DNA of 27,590 bases from an uncultured Collinsella sp. Its GTDB lineage: Bacteria > Actinomycetota > Coriobacteriia > Coriobacteriales > Coriobacteriaceae. This document shows, piece by piece, positions 6,736-15,900 of the stretch (position 1 is the first letter of the stretch; every line of letters begins with the position of its first letter). The position numbers and the translations under genes were made by a program. The notes under the pieces were generated by a model. It did no database searches and was not told the origin of the DNA. It saw only the letters and a program-made list of their open reading frames with translations. The DNA is taken from positions 1 to 27,590 of the forward strand of contig CABRIF010000021.1 in the NCBI GenBank assembly GCA_902470925.1, in the 5' to 3' direction.

Positions 6736-8061
6736 TCACGCTGCAGCGGGAGCCCCTCGGCGACGCAGCACGAGCGACACCGCCACGCCCACCGCAGCGC
6801 CGGCAAGCGCCGGCAGCGTCCAGCCCAAGCCAAAGTTTGCCAGCGGCAGCGCGTCGACCCATGTCCAGATGTCAGTGAAGAACGCGTCGCGCACGGCGGT
6901 CCACACGCTCACCACGCAGCACACACCTACGGCCCACGGCCACACCGCCGGCACGCGGTCGCACGCCCGGTGCATCATGCCGAACAGCACCAGCACGATC
7001 GCCGGCGGATACAGCGCGTTCAGCAGCGGCACCGAGAACGCCAGGATCGCGTCGAGGCCGATGTTCGACACCGCGCAGGAGAACACCGCAAAGCCCGCAG
7101 CCCACACCGGATAGCTCACGCGCGGCAGCTCCTCGGCAAAATACGCGCTGCAGCAGCTGATAAGACCCACGCACACATTCAGGCACGCCAGCAGGAAGAT
7201 GGCCGCCACCACCACGGTCCCCGCCAGGCCGAAGTGGGCCGTCGCCGATGCCGTGAGCACCTGGGCGCCGTTGGTGGCGCCGGTAAGCGTGCCCGACACG
7301 CTCGCGCCCACCCATGCCAGACCGCAGTAGATCACGCCCATGAGCAGGCCCGCGAACACGCCGGCACGCGAGATCTCGCGCATGAGGCCACGCTCGTCGT
7401 CAACGCCCAGCTCGCGGATGTTCACGGCGATCACCAGGCCGAACGTCAGCGATGCCAGCAGGTCCATGGTTTGGTAGCCCGTGAGGAAACCCTGCATCCC
7501 CGCGCGGCCCGCATAGGGCGCCTGCGCGGCGGCAAGCGACGGCGCCGGATCGAGCATCGCAGCGATCACCACGGCGGCGATCAGGGCGATGAGCGCGGGG
7601 CCCGTGATGCGGCCAAGCAGGCGCGTGAGCGCTCCGGGGTGCATGGCCAGCGCATAGGCCGCCGCAAAGAACAGCACCGAGAACACCAGGCGCGCCGTCT
7701 CAGCGGACACGCCGGCGGGCAGCAGCGGCGCCACCATCTCGAACGAGGTGGACGAGGTGCGCGGGATAGCCAGGCACGGGCCGATGGCCAGATACACGAG
7801 TGCCACGAACACGCGGGCGAACGCCGGATGCACGCGGGCGGCAAGCTCGCGCAGGGTGCCGGCGAGCGCCACGGCCACGATGCCCAGCACCGGCAACCCG
7901 ATGCCCGTCACCAGGAAGCCCACCATGGCAGCAGGCGAATCGGTGCCCGCCTGCAAGCCCAGCAGCGGCGGCAGGATCAGGTTGCCCGCACCGAAAAACA
8001 TCGAGAACAACGTCAGGCCCACCACCAGGGCCTGCCTATTCGAAAGCGTCGTCTTCCCCAT
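6736..8061 (-). CDS. brnQ: Branched-chain amino acid:cation symporter (LIVCS family)
   Basis: BrnQ imports leucine, isoleucine and valine across the cytoplasmic membrane using a cation gradient. The 441-residue protein has about 12 hydrophobic segments. The family signature lies near the N terminus: SNRQ followed by a Phe/Gly-rich segment ending in FGAGNLILPP. ISCCSAYF in the central part and the PRTS loop after the third helix region also fit. I chose the ATG at 8061 because GAGAGGGGAC (8064-8073) lies just upstream and the family begins with this Lys-Thr-Thr-Leu-Ser segment; an in-frame ATG 12 codons earlier falls inside an imperfect palindrome. The gene is monocistronic in appearance, and a terminator for the GH84 unit lies upstream of it. 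Confidence 0.94.
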   Translation of the reverse strand: MGKTTLSNRQALVVGLTLFSMFFGAGNLILPPLLGLQAGTDSPAAMVGFLVTGIGLPVLGIVAVALAGTLRELAARVHPAFARVFVALVYLAIGPCLAIPRTSSTSFEMVAPLLPAGVSAETARLVFSVLFFAAAYALAMHPGALTRLLGRITGPALIALIAAVVIAAMLDPAPSLAAAQAPYAGRAGMQGFLTGYQTMDLLASLTFGLVIAVNIRELGVDDERGLMREISRAGVFAGLLMGVIYCGLAWVGASVSGTLTGATNGAQVLTASATAHFGLAGTVVVAAIFLLACLNVCVGLISCCSAYFAEELPRVSYPVWAAGFAVFSCAVSNIGLDAILAFSVPLLNALYPPAIVLVLFGMMHRACDRVPAVWPWAVGVCCVVSVWTAVRDAFFTDIWTWVDALPLANFGLGWTLPALAGAAVGVAVSLVLRRRGAPAAA

Positions 8062-8083
8062 CGCGTCCCCTCTCGTGCGCAGC

Positions 8084-8097
8084 ATGATAATCGTCAT
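8084..8097. promoter_or_regulatory. Imperfect palindrome upstream of brnQ
   Basis: ATGATAATCGTCAT is a near-palindrome (10 of 14 positions symmetric) in an AT-rich patch 23 bp before the chosen brnQ start. It is a candidate operator, for example for an Lrp-like regulator. No direct evidence identifies the protein. Confidence 0.3.
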
Positions 8098-8130
8098 ACT
8101 CTATCAGAGTGGAGCGCGTCGCCCGGCAAG

Positions 8131-8161
8131 AAAATGGGGCGCTCCCCAAGAAGAGCGCCCC
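8131..8161 (-). terminator. Intrinsic terminator after the GH84 unit
   Basis: GGGGCGCTC (8136-8144) and GAGCGCCCC (8153-8161) form a perfect 9-bp stem with an 8-base loop. On the minus strand it is followed by ATTTTCTT. It lies 47 bp after the stop of the LPHTG-anchored C-terminal fragment, so it ends the whole GH84 transcript, including the part beyond the amber codon. Confidence 0.85.
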
Positions 8162-8208
8162 TGTGGACTCGATGCACGGTAGCAACCGCGCACCGCATGT
8201 ACGAAACG

Positions 8209-9246
8209 CTAGCGACGGCGCTTGGAAATCACTACGCCGGCCACGATGGCAACCAGCGCCACCGCCACAGCCCCACCGACGTAGAGCATCACGTCGTCGC
8301 CCGTGTGGGGCAGTGCGCCCGCCGGCTTGGTGCCGCTCGGCTTGGCGCCGTTCGGCTTGGTGTGATCCTGGTCGCTCGAGCCGCCCTGATCGGTGCCGCC
8401 ACCCGGCTTGTTGTCACCGCCGCCGGGCTTGTTGTCGCCGCCCGGCTTGTTGTCGGGCTGTTCGGGATCGGTTGGGCCCTCGCCGCCGGAGGCCTCCCAG
8501 GCGGCGCGCAGCACCATGTCATCCGTCACGGGCGTGGCGAAGTCGAATGCGGCCCCCAGCTCGCCCGCAGCGTTGACCACGTGCCAGCCCTTGAAGGTGA
8601 AGCCGTCCTTGGCCGGATCGTCGGGCGCCGCAACCGTCGCGCCGTCGGCGACCTCAACCATCGTATTCGACATGCCCTCGACATCGTACTCGAAGGTCAC
8701 GGTGTGCACCGGAGCCTGCGGCTCGAACGTCGTATCGAGCATGGCAACCTCGGCGATGGAGGGCACCGCGCCGCCCGTCCAGGTCACATGGACCGCCTTC
8801 ACGCCGTAGAACTGGCCCTTGGGCGTGTTGGCAGAGAAGGCGAGGTCCTTCACCGGCTTGTCCAGAGTGCCCAGGTCTATCTCGGCGGTCTGGCTGTAGT
8901 CGGCCTTGGTATACACCGTGGCGCTCACCTGCGCGCCGCTCGGCTCGCCCCACGACACCACGCGCACGCCGTCGCGCGGCTTGCCGTCCAGCAGCGGATC
9001 GGACACGTGGTAGGTCAGCGTGCCGGACGCATCCTGCGGGCGCCAATAGGTGGTGAGCCCGCCGTCGAGCGCTGCCTCGGTGCCATGGCCCTCAACCGAG
9101 GTACCGGCAAACGAGAGCGCGCCCGAGGTCCCCGGGAAGCTCACGGCGAAGGGAGTCGCGGCGAAATCGAAGGTGACGGGGCTGTCCGTACGGTTCTGCA
9201 CGCCCACGTAGCGCGCCGACGCCGCAGCGCCTCCTTCGATGGCATC
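8209..9246 (-). pseudogene. C-terminal part of the GH84 protein beyond an in-frame amber codon (LPHTG anchor)
   Basis: This reading frame continues the GH84 frame directly after the TAG at 9247-9249, with no further stop for 345 codons. It completes a beta-sandwich domain, then adds a discoidin-like domain, a Listeria-Bacteroides repeat (GFTFKGWH region), a Pro/Gly/Lys-rich wall-spanning linker with DNKPGG repeats, and a sortase signal: LPHTG, a hydrophobic helix, and KRRR at the end. The first possible start is a GTG at 9207 with no properly spaced ribosome site. GGAGG at about 9230 is too far away (22 bases). On its own the fragment has no signal peptide, so it could not be exported. It is therefore either dead sequence or reached only by readthrough. 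Confidence 0.85.
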
Positions 9247-12200
9247 CTAGCTCAGCTTGTTGGTGGAGGACACCGGCGTGAGCCCCGCCTTGGCCACCGC
9301 GGCGGCAGCGGCCTCGTCGAGCTGCACGTCCGCCTGAATGGAGGCCAAATCAATCGCCACGTATGCGCCGGCGGGAACGGTAGCGCTCCCGCCTGCGATC
9401 TGCGCGGTCGTGCTGTCGGCCGTGCCGGACAGGTTGATGTCCTTCGCGTCGGTCACGATCGCGCCGGCCGGGCTCTCAACACCCGCCTCGGCGTTCAGCT
9501 CAAAGACCTTCCACCACTTGGCGGTGTTTTCCAGGTTCACCACGCGGATCGCGCGGGCGTTGACGTTGGCGAAGGTGAAGGTCTGGCTCTTGGCGGAGGT
9601 CACATCCCCCACCTTGTGCCAGCTGCCGTCCTCGGCCTGGTACTCGACCGTGCCCTTGACGATGCCATCGCCGCCGCTCACATCCTGCACGAAGGAAATC
9701 TTGCCGATGCGTGCAGCCGGCTCGAAGGTCAGACCAACCCAGTCGTTGGCGCGTATGTTGTTGTTCGCCGTGTTCTTGAGGTGCGCGTAGGTGCTCGGGT
9801 TGCCGTCCGCAATCTTGTCGAGCGTGAACGTGCTGTACTCGGCCATGCCGGCATCCATCTGCGGCGTCACCGTGCTGGGCAGGCGCGTGGCCGCGACCTC
9901 GTTGAGATCCCAGGCGCCCGCGCCGTCCACCACCAAGCGCACGCCGTTGACCGCCGTGTTCTTCTTCAGCGTCAGCTCCTGCTCGGACTTCGCCGCAAAG
10001 GTACCCAGCTCGGTCCAAGAACCGCCCACCAGGCCCTCAACGCGCCCGGAGCGCGCGGAGGCGCCCTGCTTGATGGAGATCACGCCGATCTCGGTGGTCT
10101 TGGCGTAGGTCACGCCGGCGTTCATGCCCGCCTCGGGCGCAGTGAAGTTCGCGCCGGTGGTCGCATCGCCGTCGGAGATGGCCTCAACCTCGCCGGAAGC
10201 CGGCTTCTCGCTGGCGAACGCATCGACGGAGGCGCTGGCCACGAACTCGGGCGTCACCTCGTTCACGCACCAATAGCCGCTGTAATACACCCGGTTGGTC
10301 ACGCGGAGCCCCGCGATCTCGACCGTCTTGGGCAGCGCCAGCGACTGCTCGGCGTCACCGTTGATGTGGCCCAGCTCCTGCCAGGTCTTGCCGTCGACGG
10401 TATACTCCACCAGCGCGTCTTTCAGCACGTCCTGCGGGCGGTTCGAGGGAACCGACTGCACGAAGCTCACGCGGTTGGCCCGCACGGCCGGCGCGTAGGT
10501 AACGGTGAAGGAATTGCCCACCGCCACGTTGGTGGTGGGGTGATTGCCTGCGAAATGGGCGTAGGTCTCCAGATCGCCGTCCACAATGTTCTGCGGATTG
10601 CCCGAAGTATTCAGGCCCGTGAGCTCAACGGTGGCAACCACGTCGACCGTGCCCGCCGCCTTGGCCGCGAGCGGCGCCAGGTACTCGCCCAGTGCCTCGA
10701 CCACCGGCCACACCGCGCGGGTGCCGGCGCGCGCGTACTGGGTGTCGTTCACGTAGGGGAAGCTGTGCAGCAGGGCCGCGTCGAAGCTGCCCTTGCCCTG
10801 CGTGTACTCGATGACGAGCGTGTCCGTATCGCCGGAAAGATGCGCCCGCAGCGCGCGCAGGTAGCGCAGCGCCGCGTCGGTGCCGTCGGCCCAAAAGCCC
10901 AGCCACGGCTCGATCTGGGTGCGCAGCGCGTCGTTGGCCGCCTGCTTCTCATAGGTCGCAGCGGCGGTCTGCAGCTCGGTGAACACCTGCTCCATCGCTT
11001 CGACGTCGGAGGCGGTCACGCTGCCGTCGGCGAGCTTGGCGCGGAAGGCGTCGAGCGCGGGCTTGAGCGCCTCAGACTCGCGGGACTCGAAGATTGTACT
11101 ACCGCCCTGATACCACTTCATGTGCTCGGACAGGGTGCGCAGCGCGCGGCTGGCATCGGTCTGTTGCGGGCTGCCGCTCTCCACGTAGCTGAACGAATCG
11201 GCCCACACCTTGTCGGCGTGGTCGTAGCTCGTCCAGTTGTTCCAGGAGAAGTCGGCATTCAGGAAGATGCCCACCTTGCTGGGCTCGGACTGCTGCATGG
11301 GGTTGATCACGCAACCCACCAGCGAGCCGGGAGTCACGTCGGCGCCCAGCGCGTTCTCGTAGCCGCCCATGGAGAGGTGGTCGCGCGTGTTGTCGGTGCA
11401 CGGCCAGTTGATCCACATGAACGGCGCCACGCCCGACTTGCCCGTGAAGGTGTCGATGGTGCTCTTGTCGGCCTTGCCCCACACCTGCGTGCCCGTCATG
11501 ATGGGCTTCACGTTCGTTGGCAGGTTCTTGTACCAGGACTCGCCGGCCTGTGCGTAGTTGGCGGCCACGAACGGGATGGTGTCCTTCAGGCCCGGATACT
11601 TGAGCGAGCCGTCGGCGTTCTGCATCTTCTGCAGCTCATGCAGCCAGTTCGTGAGGTCGGTGAGCAGGCGGATGTAGCTGTTCACATTGTTGCCGGGAAT
11701 GGGCGCGTCGTCGGCGCTCAGCATGATCTGGCGGCACCCCGCATCGATGACCTGCAGGTATTTGGCCTTGAGCGTTGCCAGGTCCTGCGCATAGCTTGCA
11801 CCGAAGCTGATCGGGTTGTTCATGAACGGGTGCAGCGCGTACACGAAGCGGCACTTGGAAGCGTTGCCCGCCTCGGCCAGCTCGGCAAGGCGTGCCAGCT
11901 CCTCGGGCGTGTACAGCTCGCGCCACTGGGCGTTGTGCTTGGGATCGTCCTTGGGCGCGTAGATATAGGCGTTCAGCTTGTAGTAGCCGCCCCAGCGCAT
12001 GAGCTCCACGCGGTCGGCGGTGCTCCAGGGGTTGCCGTAGTAACCCTCGATGAAGCCGCGCGTTTCCACGTCGGCGAAGTCATTCACCGTGCATGCCGCG
12101 AGCGTGCGGTCCGGCAGCTGCTGGAAGATCTGGTACAGCGTGGACAGGCCGTAGAATGCCGCATCGGTATCGCGGCCCAGTACGATGATGCGCGCCGGAG

Positions 12201-12645
12201 CCGCATCGGTTGCCGGCTGGACGGCGAGCAGGTACGCATCGGTATGGGAGAACAGGTCGCGCTCCACCGCGATGCCGCCGGCCGACACCAGCGCATCGAC
12301 CGCGCCGCCGGAGCCGCTTGTGCCAACCAGCACCTCGGTGCGGGCGGCGTCGGTACCCGGCTGCTCGATCTTGTTGGCCTTGATGTTTTTGAGCTCGAGC
12401 GCCTCGTTCAGGCGCTGCTCGGTCGCCGCGTCGATGCCGGGCTCAAGCAGCACGTCGACGGTGTCGGGCAGCTGCAGCGTGCCCGCCCCATAGGACAGGG
12501 ACTGCGCGGAGGGGTATATGGTGTATTCCGTTTGAGCAAAAGCCGGCAATGCCAGCGAAAGCGTTGCCGCTGCGGCAGCTGCCGTAGCGCACACCGCCGT
12601 TGCGAATGCTCGGAATACCCCCTTTCCACGTATCGTATTGCGCAT
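9247..12645 (-). CDS. Secreted GH84 beta-N-acetylglucosaminidase (hyaluronidase/O-GlcNAcase-like), ended early by an amber codon
   Basis: GH84 enzymes remove terminal beta-linked GlcNAc from glycans such as mucin O-glycans by substrate-assisted catalysis. The 1132-residue product has a signal peptide (1-37, cut after AFA), an N-terminal alpha/beta domain (about 40-185), and the catalytic barrel (about 195-480). GFIEGYYG lies at 197-204, and the catalytic Asp pair is in SADDAP (D312, D313). A helical region follows, then several discoidin/CBM32-like modules (about 665-800, 800-915, 920-1055). The last domain is interrupted by TAG. The frame stays open for 345 more codons to a sortase anchor, so the intact protein would be about 1478 residues. 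As encoded, the enzyme should be secreted but not wall-anchored. A CAG-to-TAG change is the simplest cause. The start at 12645 is supported by AAGGAG at 12652-12657 and by the signal peptide. Confidence 0.92.
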   Translation of the reverse strand: MRNTIRGKGVFRAFATAVCATAAAAAATLSLALPAFAQTEYTIYPSAQSLSYGAGTLQLPDTVDVLLEPGIDAATEQRLNEALELKNIKANKIEQPGTDAARTEVLVGTSGSGGAVDALVSAGGIAVERDLFSHTDAYLLAVQPATDAAPARIIVLGRDTDAAFYGLSTLYQIFQQLPDRTLAACTVNDFADVETRGFIEGYYGNPWSTADRVELMRWGGYYKLNAYIYAPKDDPKHNAQWRELYTPEELARLAELAEAGNASKCRFVYALHPFMNNPISFGASYAQDLATLKAKYLQVIDAGCRQIMLSADDAPIPGNNVNSYIRLLTDLTNWLHELQKMQNADGSLKYPGLKDTIPFVAANYAQAGESWYKNLPTNVKPIMTGTQVWGKADKSTIDTFTGKSGVAPFMWINWPCTDNTRDHLSMGGYENALGADVTPGSLVGCVINPMQQSEPSKVGIFLNADFSWNNWTSYDHADKVWADSFSYVESGSPQQTDASRALRTLSEHMKWYQGGSTIFESRESEALKPALDAFRAKLADGSVTASDVEAMEQVFTELQTAAATYEKQAANDALRTQIEPWLGFWADGTDAALRYLRALRAHLSGDTDTLVIEYTQGKGSFDAALLHSFPYVNDTQYARAGTRAVWPVVEALGEYLAPLAAKAAGTVDVVATVELTGLNTSGNPQNIVDGDLETYAHFAGNHPTTNVAVGNSFTVTYAPAVRANRVSFVQSVPSNRPQDVLKDALVEYTVDGKTWQELGHINGDAEQSLALPKTVEIAGLRVTNRVYYSGYWCVNEVTPEFVASASVDAFASEKPASGEVEAISDGDATTGANFTAPEAGMNAGVTYAKTTEIGVISIKQGASARSGRVEGLVGGSWTELGTFAAKSEQELTLKKNTAVNGVRLVVDGAGAWDLNEVAATRLPSTVTPQMDAGMAEYSTFTLDKIADGNPSTYAHLKNTANNNIRANDWVGLTFEPAARIGKISFVQDVSGGDGIVKGTVEYQAEDGSWHKVGDVTSAKSQTFTFANVNARAIRVVNLENTAKWWKVFELNAEAGVESPAGAIVTDAKDINLSGTADSTTAQIAGGSATVPAGAYVAIDLASIQADVQLDEAAAAAVAKAGLTPVSSTNKLS

Positions 12646-12651
12646 GCAAGA

Positions 12652-12735
12652 CTCCTTCCTTTCACCCCACAGCACAACATACTGGCGACGCCGACCCCTG
12701 ATGGGACGGGCCGAATCGCCGAATGAGCAACTATA
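12652..12735 (-). promoter_or_regulatory. GH84 ribosome site and possible -10 box
   Basis: Minus-strand AAGGAG at 12652-12657 is a strong Shine-Dalgarno site six bases before the ATG. TATAGT on the minus strand (12730-12735) is a candidate -10 box with a leader near 80 nt. No good -35 is visible. Confidence 0.45.
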
Positions 12736-12856
12736 GCCATGGATATGCACGAAAATGCCCGTATTGCCGCGTCATTCGGCAAGCGGGCCGGTTTTATCGG
12801 CGGCCGGTCGCCGGGCCAGAGGCGCCACCAGGTGCCCCAGGCCCGACTTGCCGGTC

Positions 12857-12912
12857 TCCATTCGATTCCAGCGCGAGGAGGTGTGGGGGATATGCTCTCG
12901 CGCTCGAATGGA
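12857..12912 (-). terminator. Long compound hairpin one base after the GH20 stop
   Basis: TCCATTCGA (12857-12865) pairs with TCGAATGGA (12904-12912), and AGCGCGAG (12870-12877) pairs with CTCGCGCT (12897-12904), giving a nearly continuous 16-17 bp stem with a 4-base bulge. It begins one base past the GH20 stop codon (12914-12916). There is no T-tract, so it may terminate transcription or protect the 3' end of the mRNA. Confidence 0.65.
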
Positions 12913-12913
12913 C

Positions 12914-15900
12914 TTAGGAGCGCCGACGACGGGCGATATACGCCCCGCCGGCGAGGGTTGCCGCAGCGCCGACGGATACCGCCGCCGCGGCGAGGAGGCT
13001 GGCGTCGCCCGTACGGGGCAGCGCCGCGGAGGGTTTCTTGGAGCCCGCGGGCTTGGTGCCCTGGGAGCCGTCGGGCTTGGTGGAGCCGCCGGGGACGCCG
13101 GTGCCGGTATCGCCGGTGCTGCCGCCATGGTCCTGATCGCCACCCGGCTCACCGGGCTTGTTGTCCGGCTGCTCGGGATCGGTCGGATCCTGCCCGTCGT
13201 CGTTCTTCTTGAAGCGAGCCTCAAGCGTGATGTCTCCGGTCACCGGCGTGGCGAAATCGAAGGCCGTATCGCCCTGGAACCAGCCCACGAAGGTATAGCC
13301 GTCCTTCACCGGATCGGTGGGCGCGGCCGTTGTGGCGCCGTCTGCGATCTCGGTGCTCGTATAGACGTTGCCGTCCACCATGAAGGTCACCGTGTGCTTG
13401 GCCGCAGGCTCGGGCGGCTCGGGCTCATCGGCGCTGCGCTTGAAGCGAGCCTCGACCGCCACGCTATAGGCGGCGTCGACCGTATAGCTCGCCTCGCGAG
13501 AGAGCGGCTCGGCCGAGCAGGGGGCAAACCAGCCCACGAACTCCATGTTCGCCGCGGGCTTGGCAACAAGCGTCACCGAGCCGCCGCGCTCAACGTCGGC
13601 ACGATACACCGACGCGGACGCATCGGCATCCTCGGCCGTGCCCGTGATGGTGCCGCCCGCTTTGCCGCTCGCCATATCGAGCGAGCCGTCCTCGGCCGCC
13701 TGATAGCTCATGCCCGCCGCGTAGACGGTGCTCGTCTGCGCCGGCGTGTTCGCAATGTCGAACTCCGACACCGCCACCCACTTCTTGCCGTTCGCCGCAG
13801 CCGAATCGGTTACCTCGAACCTCACGCCGTACACGGTCTGCTCGTCAAAGCGAATCGTCTTCTGCGATCCGTCGGCCTTGAACGTCACATCCTTGGCAAC
13901 CTGCTGCCATGCGCCGTCCGGGGAGGTCTTGAGCGAGAGGCTGGCGCGGGTCACGTATCCGCTCGCCGTGTCGGTGCGCGGCGTGAAGGAGAACTGGTTG
14001 ATGGTGCAGCCCCGGCCGAAATCAATCTCGGCCCAGATGGGATTCGTGGCGGTGAGCTGGCCGTCCTTGTTGTCCGTGGTCACCGCGCGCCAGTTGGAGT
14101 GCCAGTGCGTCTTGGGGTTGTTGTCCCAGGCATAGCGCAGCTCGCCCTCGGTGGCAGTGCCGGTGGCGTCGGCCGTCCAGGAGTTGGTCTTGCCGGTCCA
14201 GCCCTTCTTGTTGAACTCATCGCGCGCGCTCGTATCCGCAGGCTTCACGCTCACGTTGTCGATCGTCGCGGCGATGCTTTGTGTTTTGGAACCGATGCGC
14301 TCAAGCGGCAGCGTGAGGGTGGCGTTCGAGATGCCCTCCTTCTTGACAAGGCCCTGGTCCTTGAAGCGACCGGTGGCCTTGCCCTGGACCACGCCGTCAA
14401 CCGTCAATGTCGTTGCCTGCGTGTCCGTCGTGATCTGGATGTTCACCTGCTTGCCCACGGGGAGTTTGTAGTCGAAGTAATAGTCATACAGCTCGCGGGT
14501 GAAGCCCAGGCGACCGTCGTCCATCACGCGGATGTCCAACGTGCCGTAGGGCGCATCGGCCTCGAAGATGATGTCGCCAGGACAGGCGGCATGGGTGAGC
14601 TCGATATCGAACGACAGGGTCGTGCCCGTGGCGATCTTATCGAGCGGAGAGCTCACATAGGAGGCGCCGCCGGCCAGCTTCAGCGCGCCGTCGGCCACCG
14701 CGGCGCCCGCGCCCTCGGTCAGTGCACGGTCGTTGCCGCTCGTGTCGGCCAGCCCCTTCTCGAAGTCGTAGGCCGCGTAGGCGTCGCCCGTGCGGGACGC
14801 CTCGCTGTAGGGGTTCGTGCGCGGCGCGTCTCCCTGCTGGGAGGCGAGCTTCTTGAGCGCGTCGGCGCTGCCCTTCTCCTTGCCGGTGGCAGCCCAGTTC
14901 TTCTCGGCATAGAACGGCAGGGCATCGAAGAAGCGCGCGTACTCGTCGGCCTCGCTCAGGCCCGAGGCGCTCTTGTCGATGTTGTCGTTCCAGATAGCGA
15001 ACGCCGAGCCGAGCACCTGGTCGTCGCCGGAGGGCAGGTTGCGCCACCCCTGCTTGGTGCTCACGCGCTCGGGCGCAAACTCGTTGAAGATCGCCGTGGT
15101 GTTCAGATAGTCACCGTAGGCGCCGCGGCTGCCGCCGCCGTTGGGCACCATGTAGCCGTAGGTGTCGATGGTGTTGATGAGGTCGTAGCCCATGTCGTAC
15201 ATGGCCTGGCCGTCGGCCCAGTCGCGCGACCACAGGTTCATCTGCACGCCGTCGATCGCCTCAGGCTTGATCTGCGTGGAGCCCGACAGCCAGGTGAGGC
15301 CGCCCCACATGCGCACGGTGTTCGTCTGCTTCACATGCGGGATCAGGTCGTTCACGAAGCTGCGGTAGGTCTCGTTGCCGCCGGCGATGAGGAACTCGTC
15401 GGCACCTACGTGGACCACGGTGTCCTTGTCGAAGGTGGGCGTAGCGCCGCCGGTGTAGTCGTCGAAGATCTCCTCGATCTTGCGGGTGGCCTCGGGCTTG
15501 GTGAGGTCGAAGTGGTCGATGGCATGGCGCCGGGCATTTGTGGTGAGGCTCTTGCCCGTGACGCCGAGCTCGGGCCACACCTTGGTGAACGCCACCGCAT
15601 GGGCGGGCATATCGATCTCGGGCACGATATTCATGCCCATGGCGCGCTCGGACTGAATAAAGGAACGGAACTCCTCCTTGGAGATCGCGTAGTCCTTCGC
15701 GGTGGGTGTCTCACCCTGCGCGTTTGCCACGTCCGTTTCCAGACGGAAGGCGCTGTATGCCTTCCAGGCCTCCGCCTCGGTGGTGTAATGCTCCAGGAAG
15801 ATATAGTTGTCCGACAGGTGCGTCTGGAAATCGTTCATCTTGTAATAGCGCATGGTGCGCGCGGCGGTTTTCATCATCTCCAGCGAGACGGGCTTGCGCG

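Noticed and set aside
5000..7114. A plus-strand open frame of about 700 codons
   Set aside because: It is antisense to ppaC-flanking sequence, the ROK kinase, the PTS gene and part of brnQ; His/Arg/Ala-rich composition marks it as a GC-driven shadow.
9207..9246. Independent translation start for the LPHTG fragment
   Set aside because: The GTG at 9207 has GGAGG 22 bases upstream, too far for initiation, and the product would lack a signal peptide.
9247..9249. Pyrrolysine or other programmed recoding at TAG
   Set aside because: No pyl genes or downstream recoding structure are visible, and a simple CAG-to-TAG mutation explains it. Readthrough is kept only as a testable option.
6676..12726. 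A plus-strand open frame of about 2000 codons
   Set aside because: It is entirely antisense to brnQ and the GH84 gene, rich in Arg, His, Gly and Val, with no ribosome site or recognisable domain.
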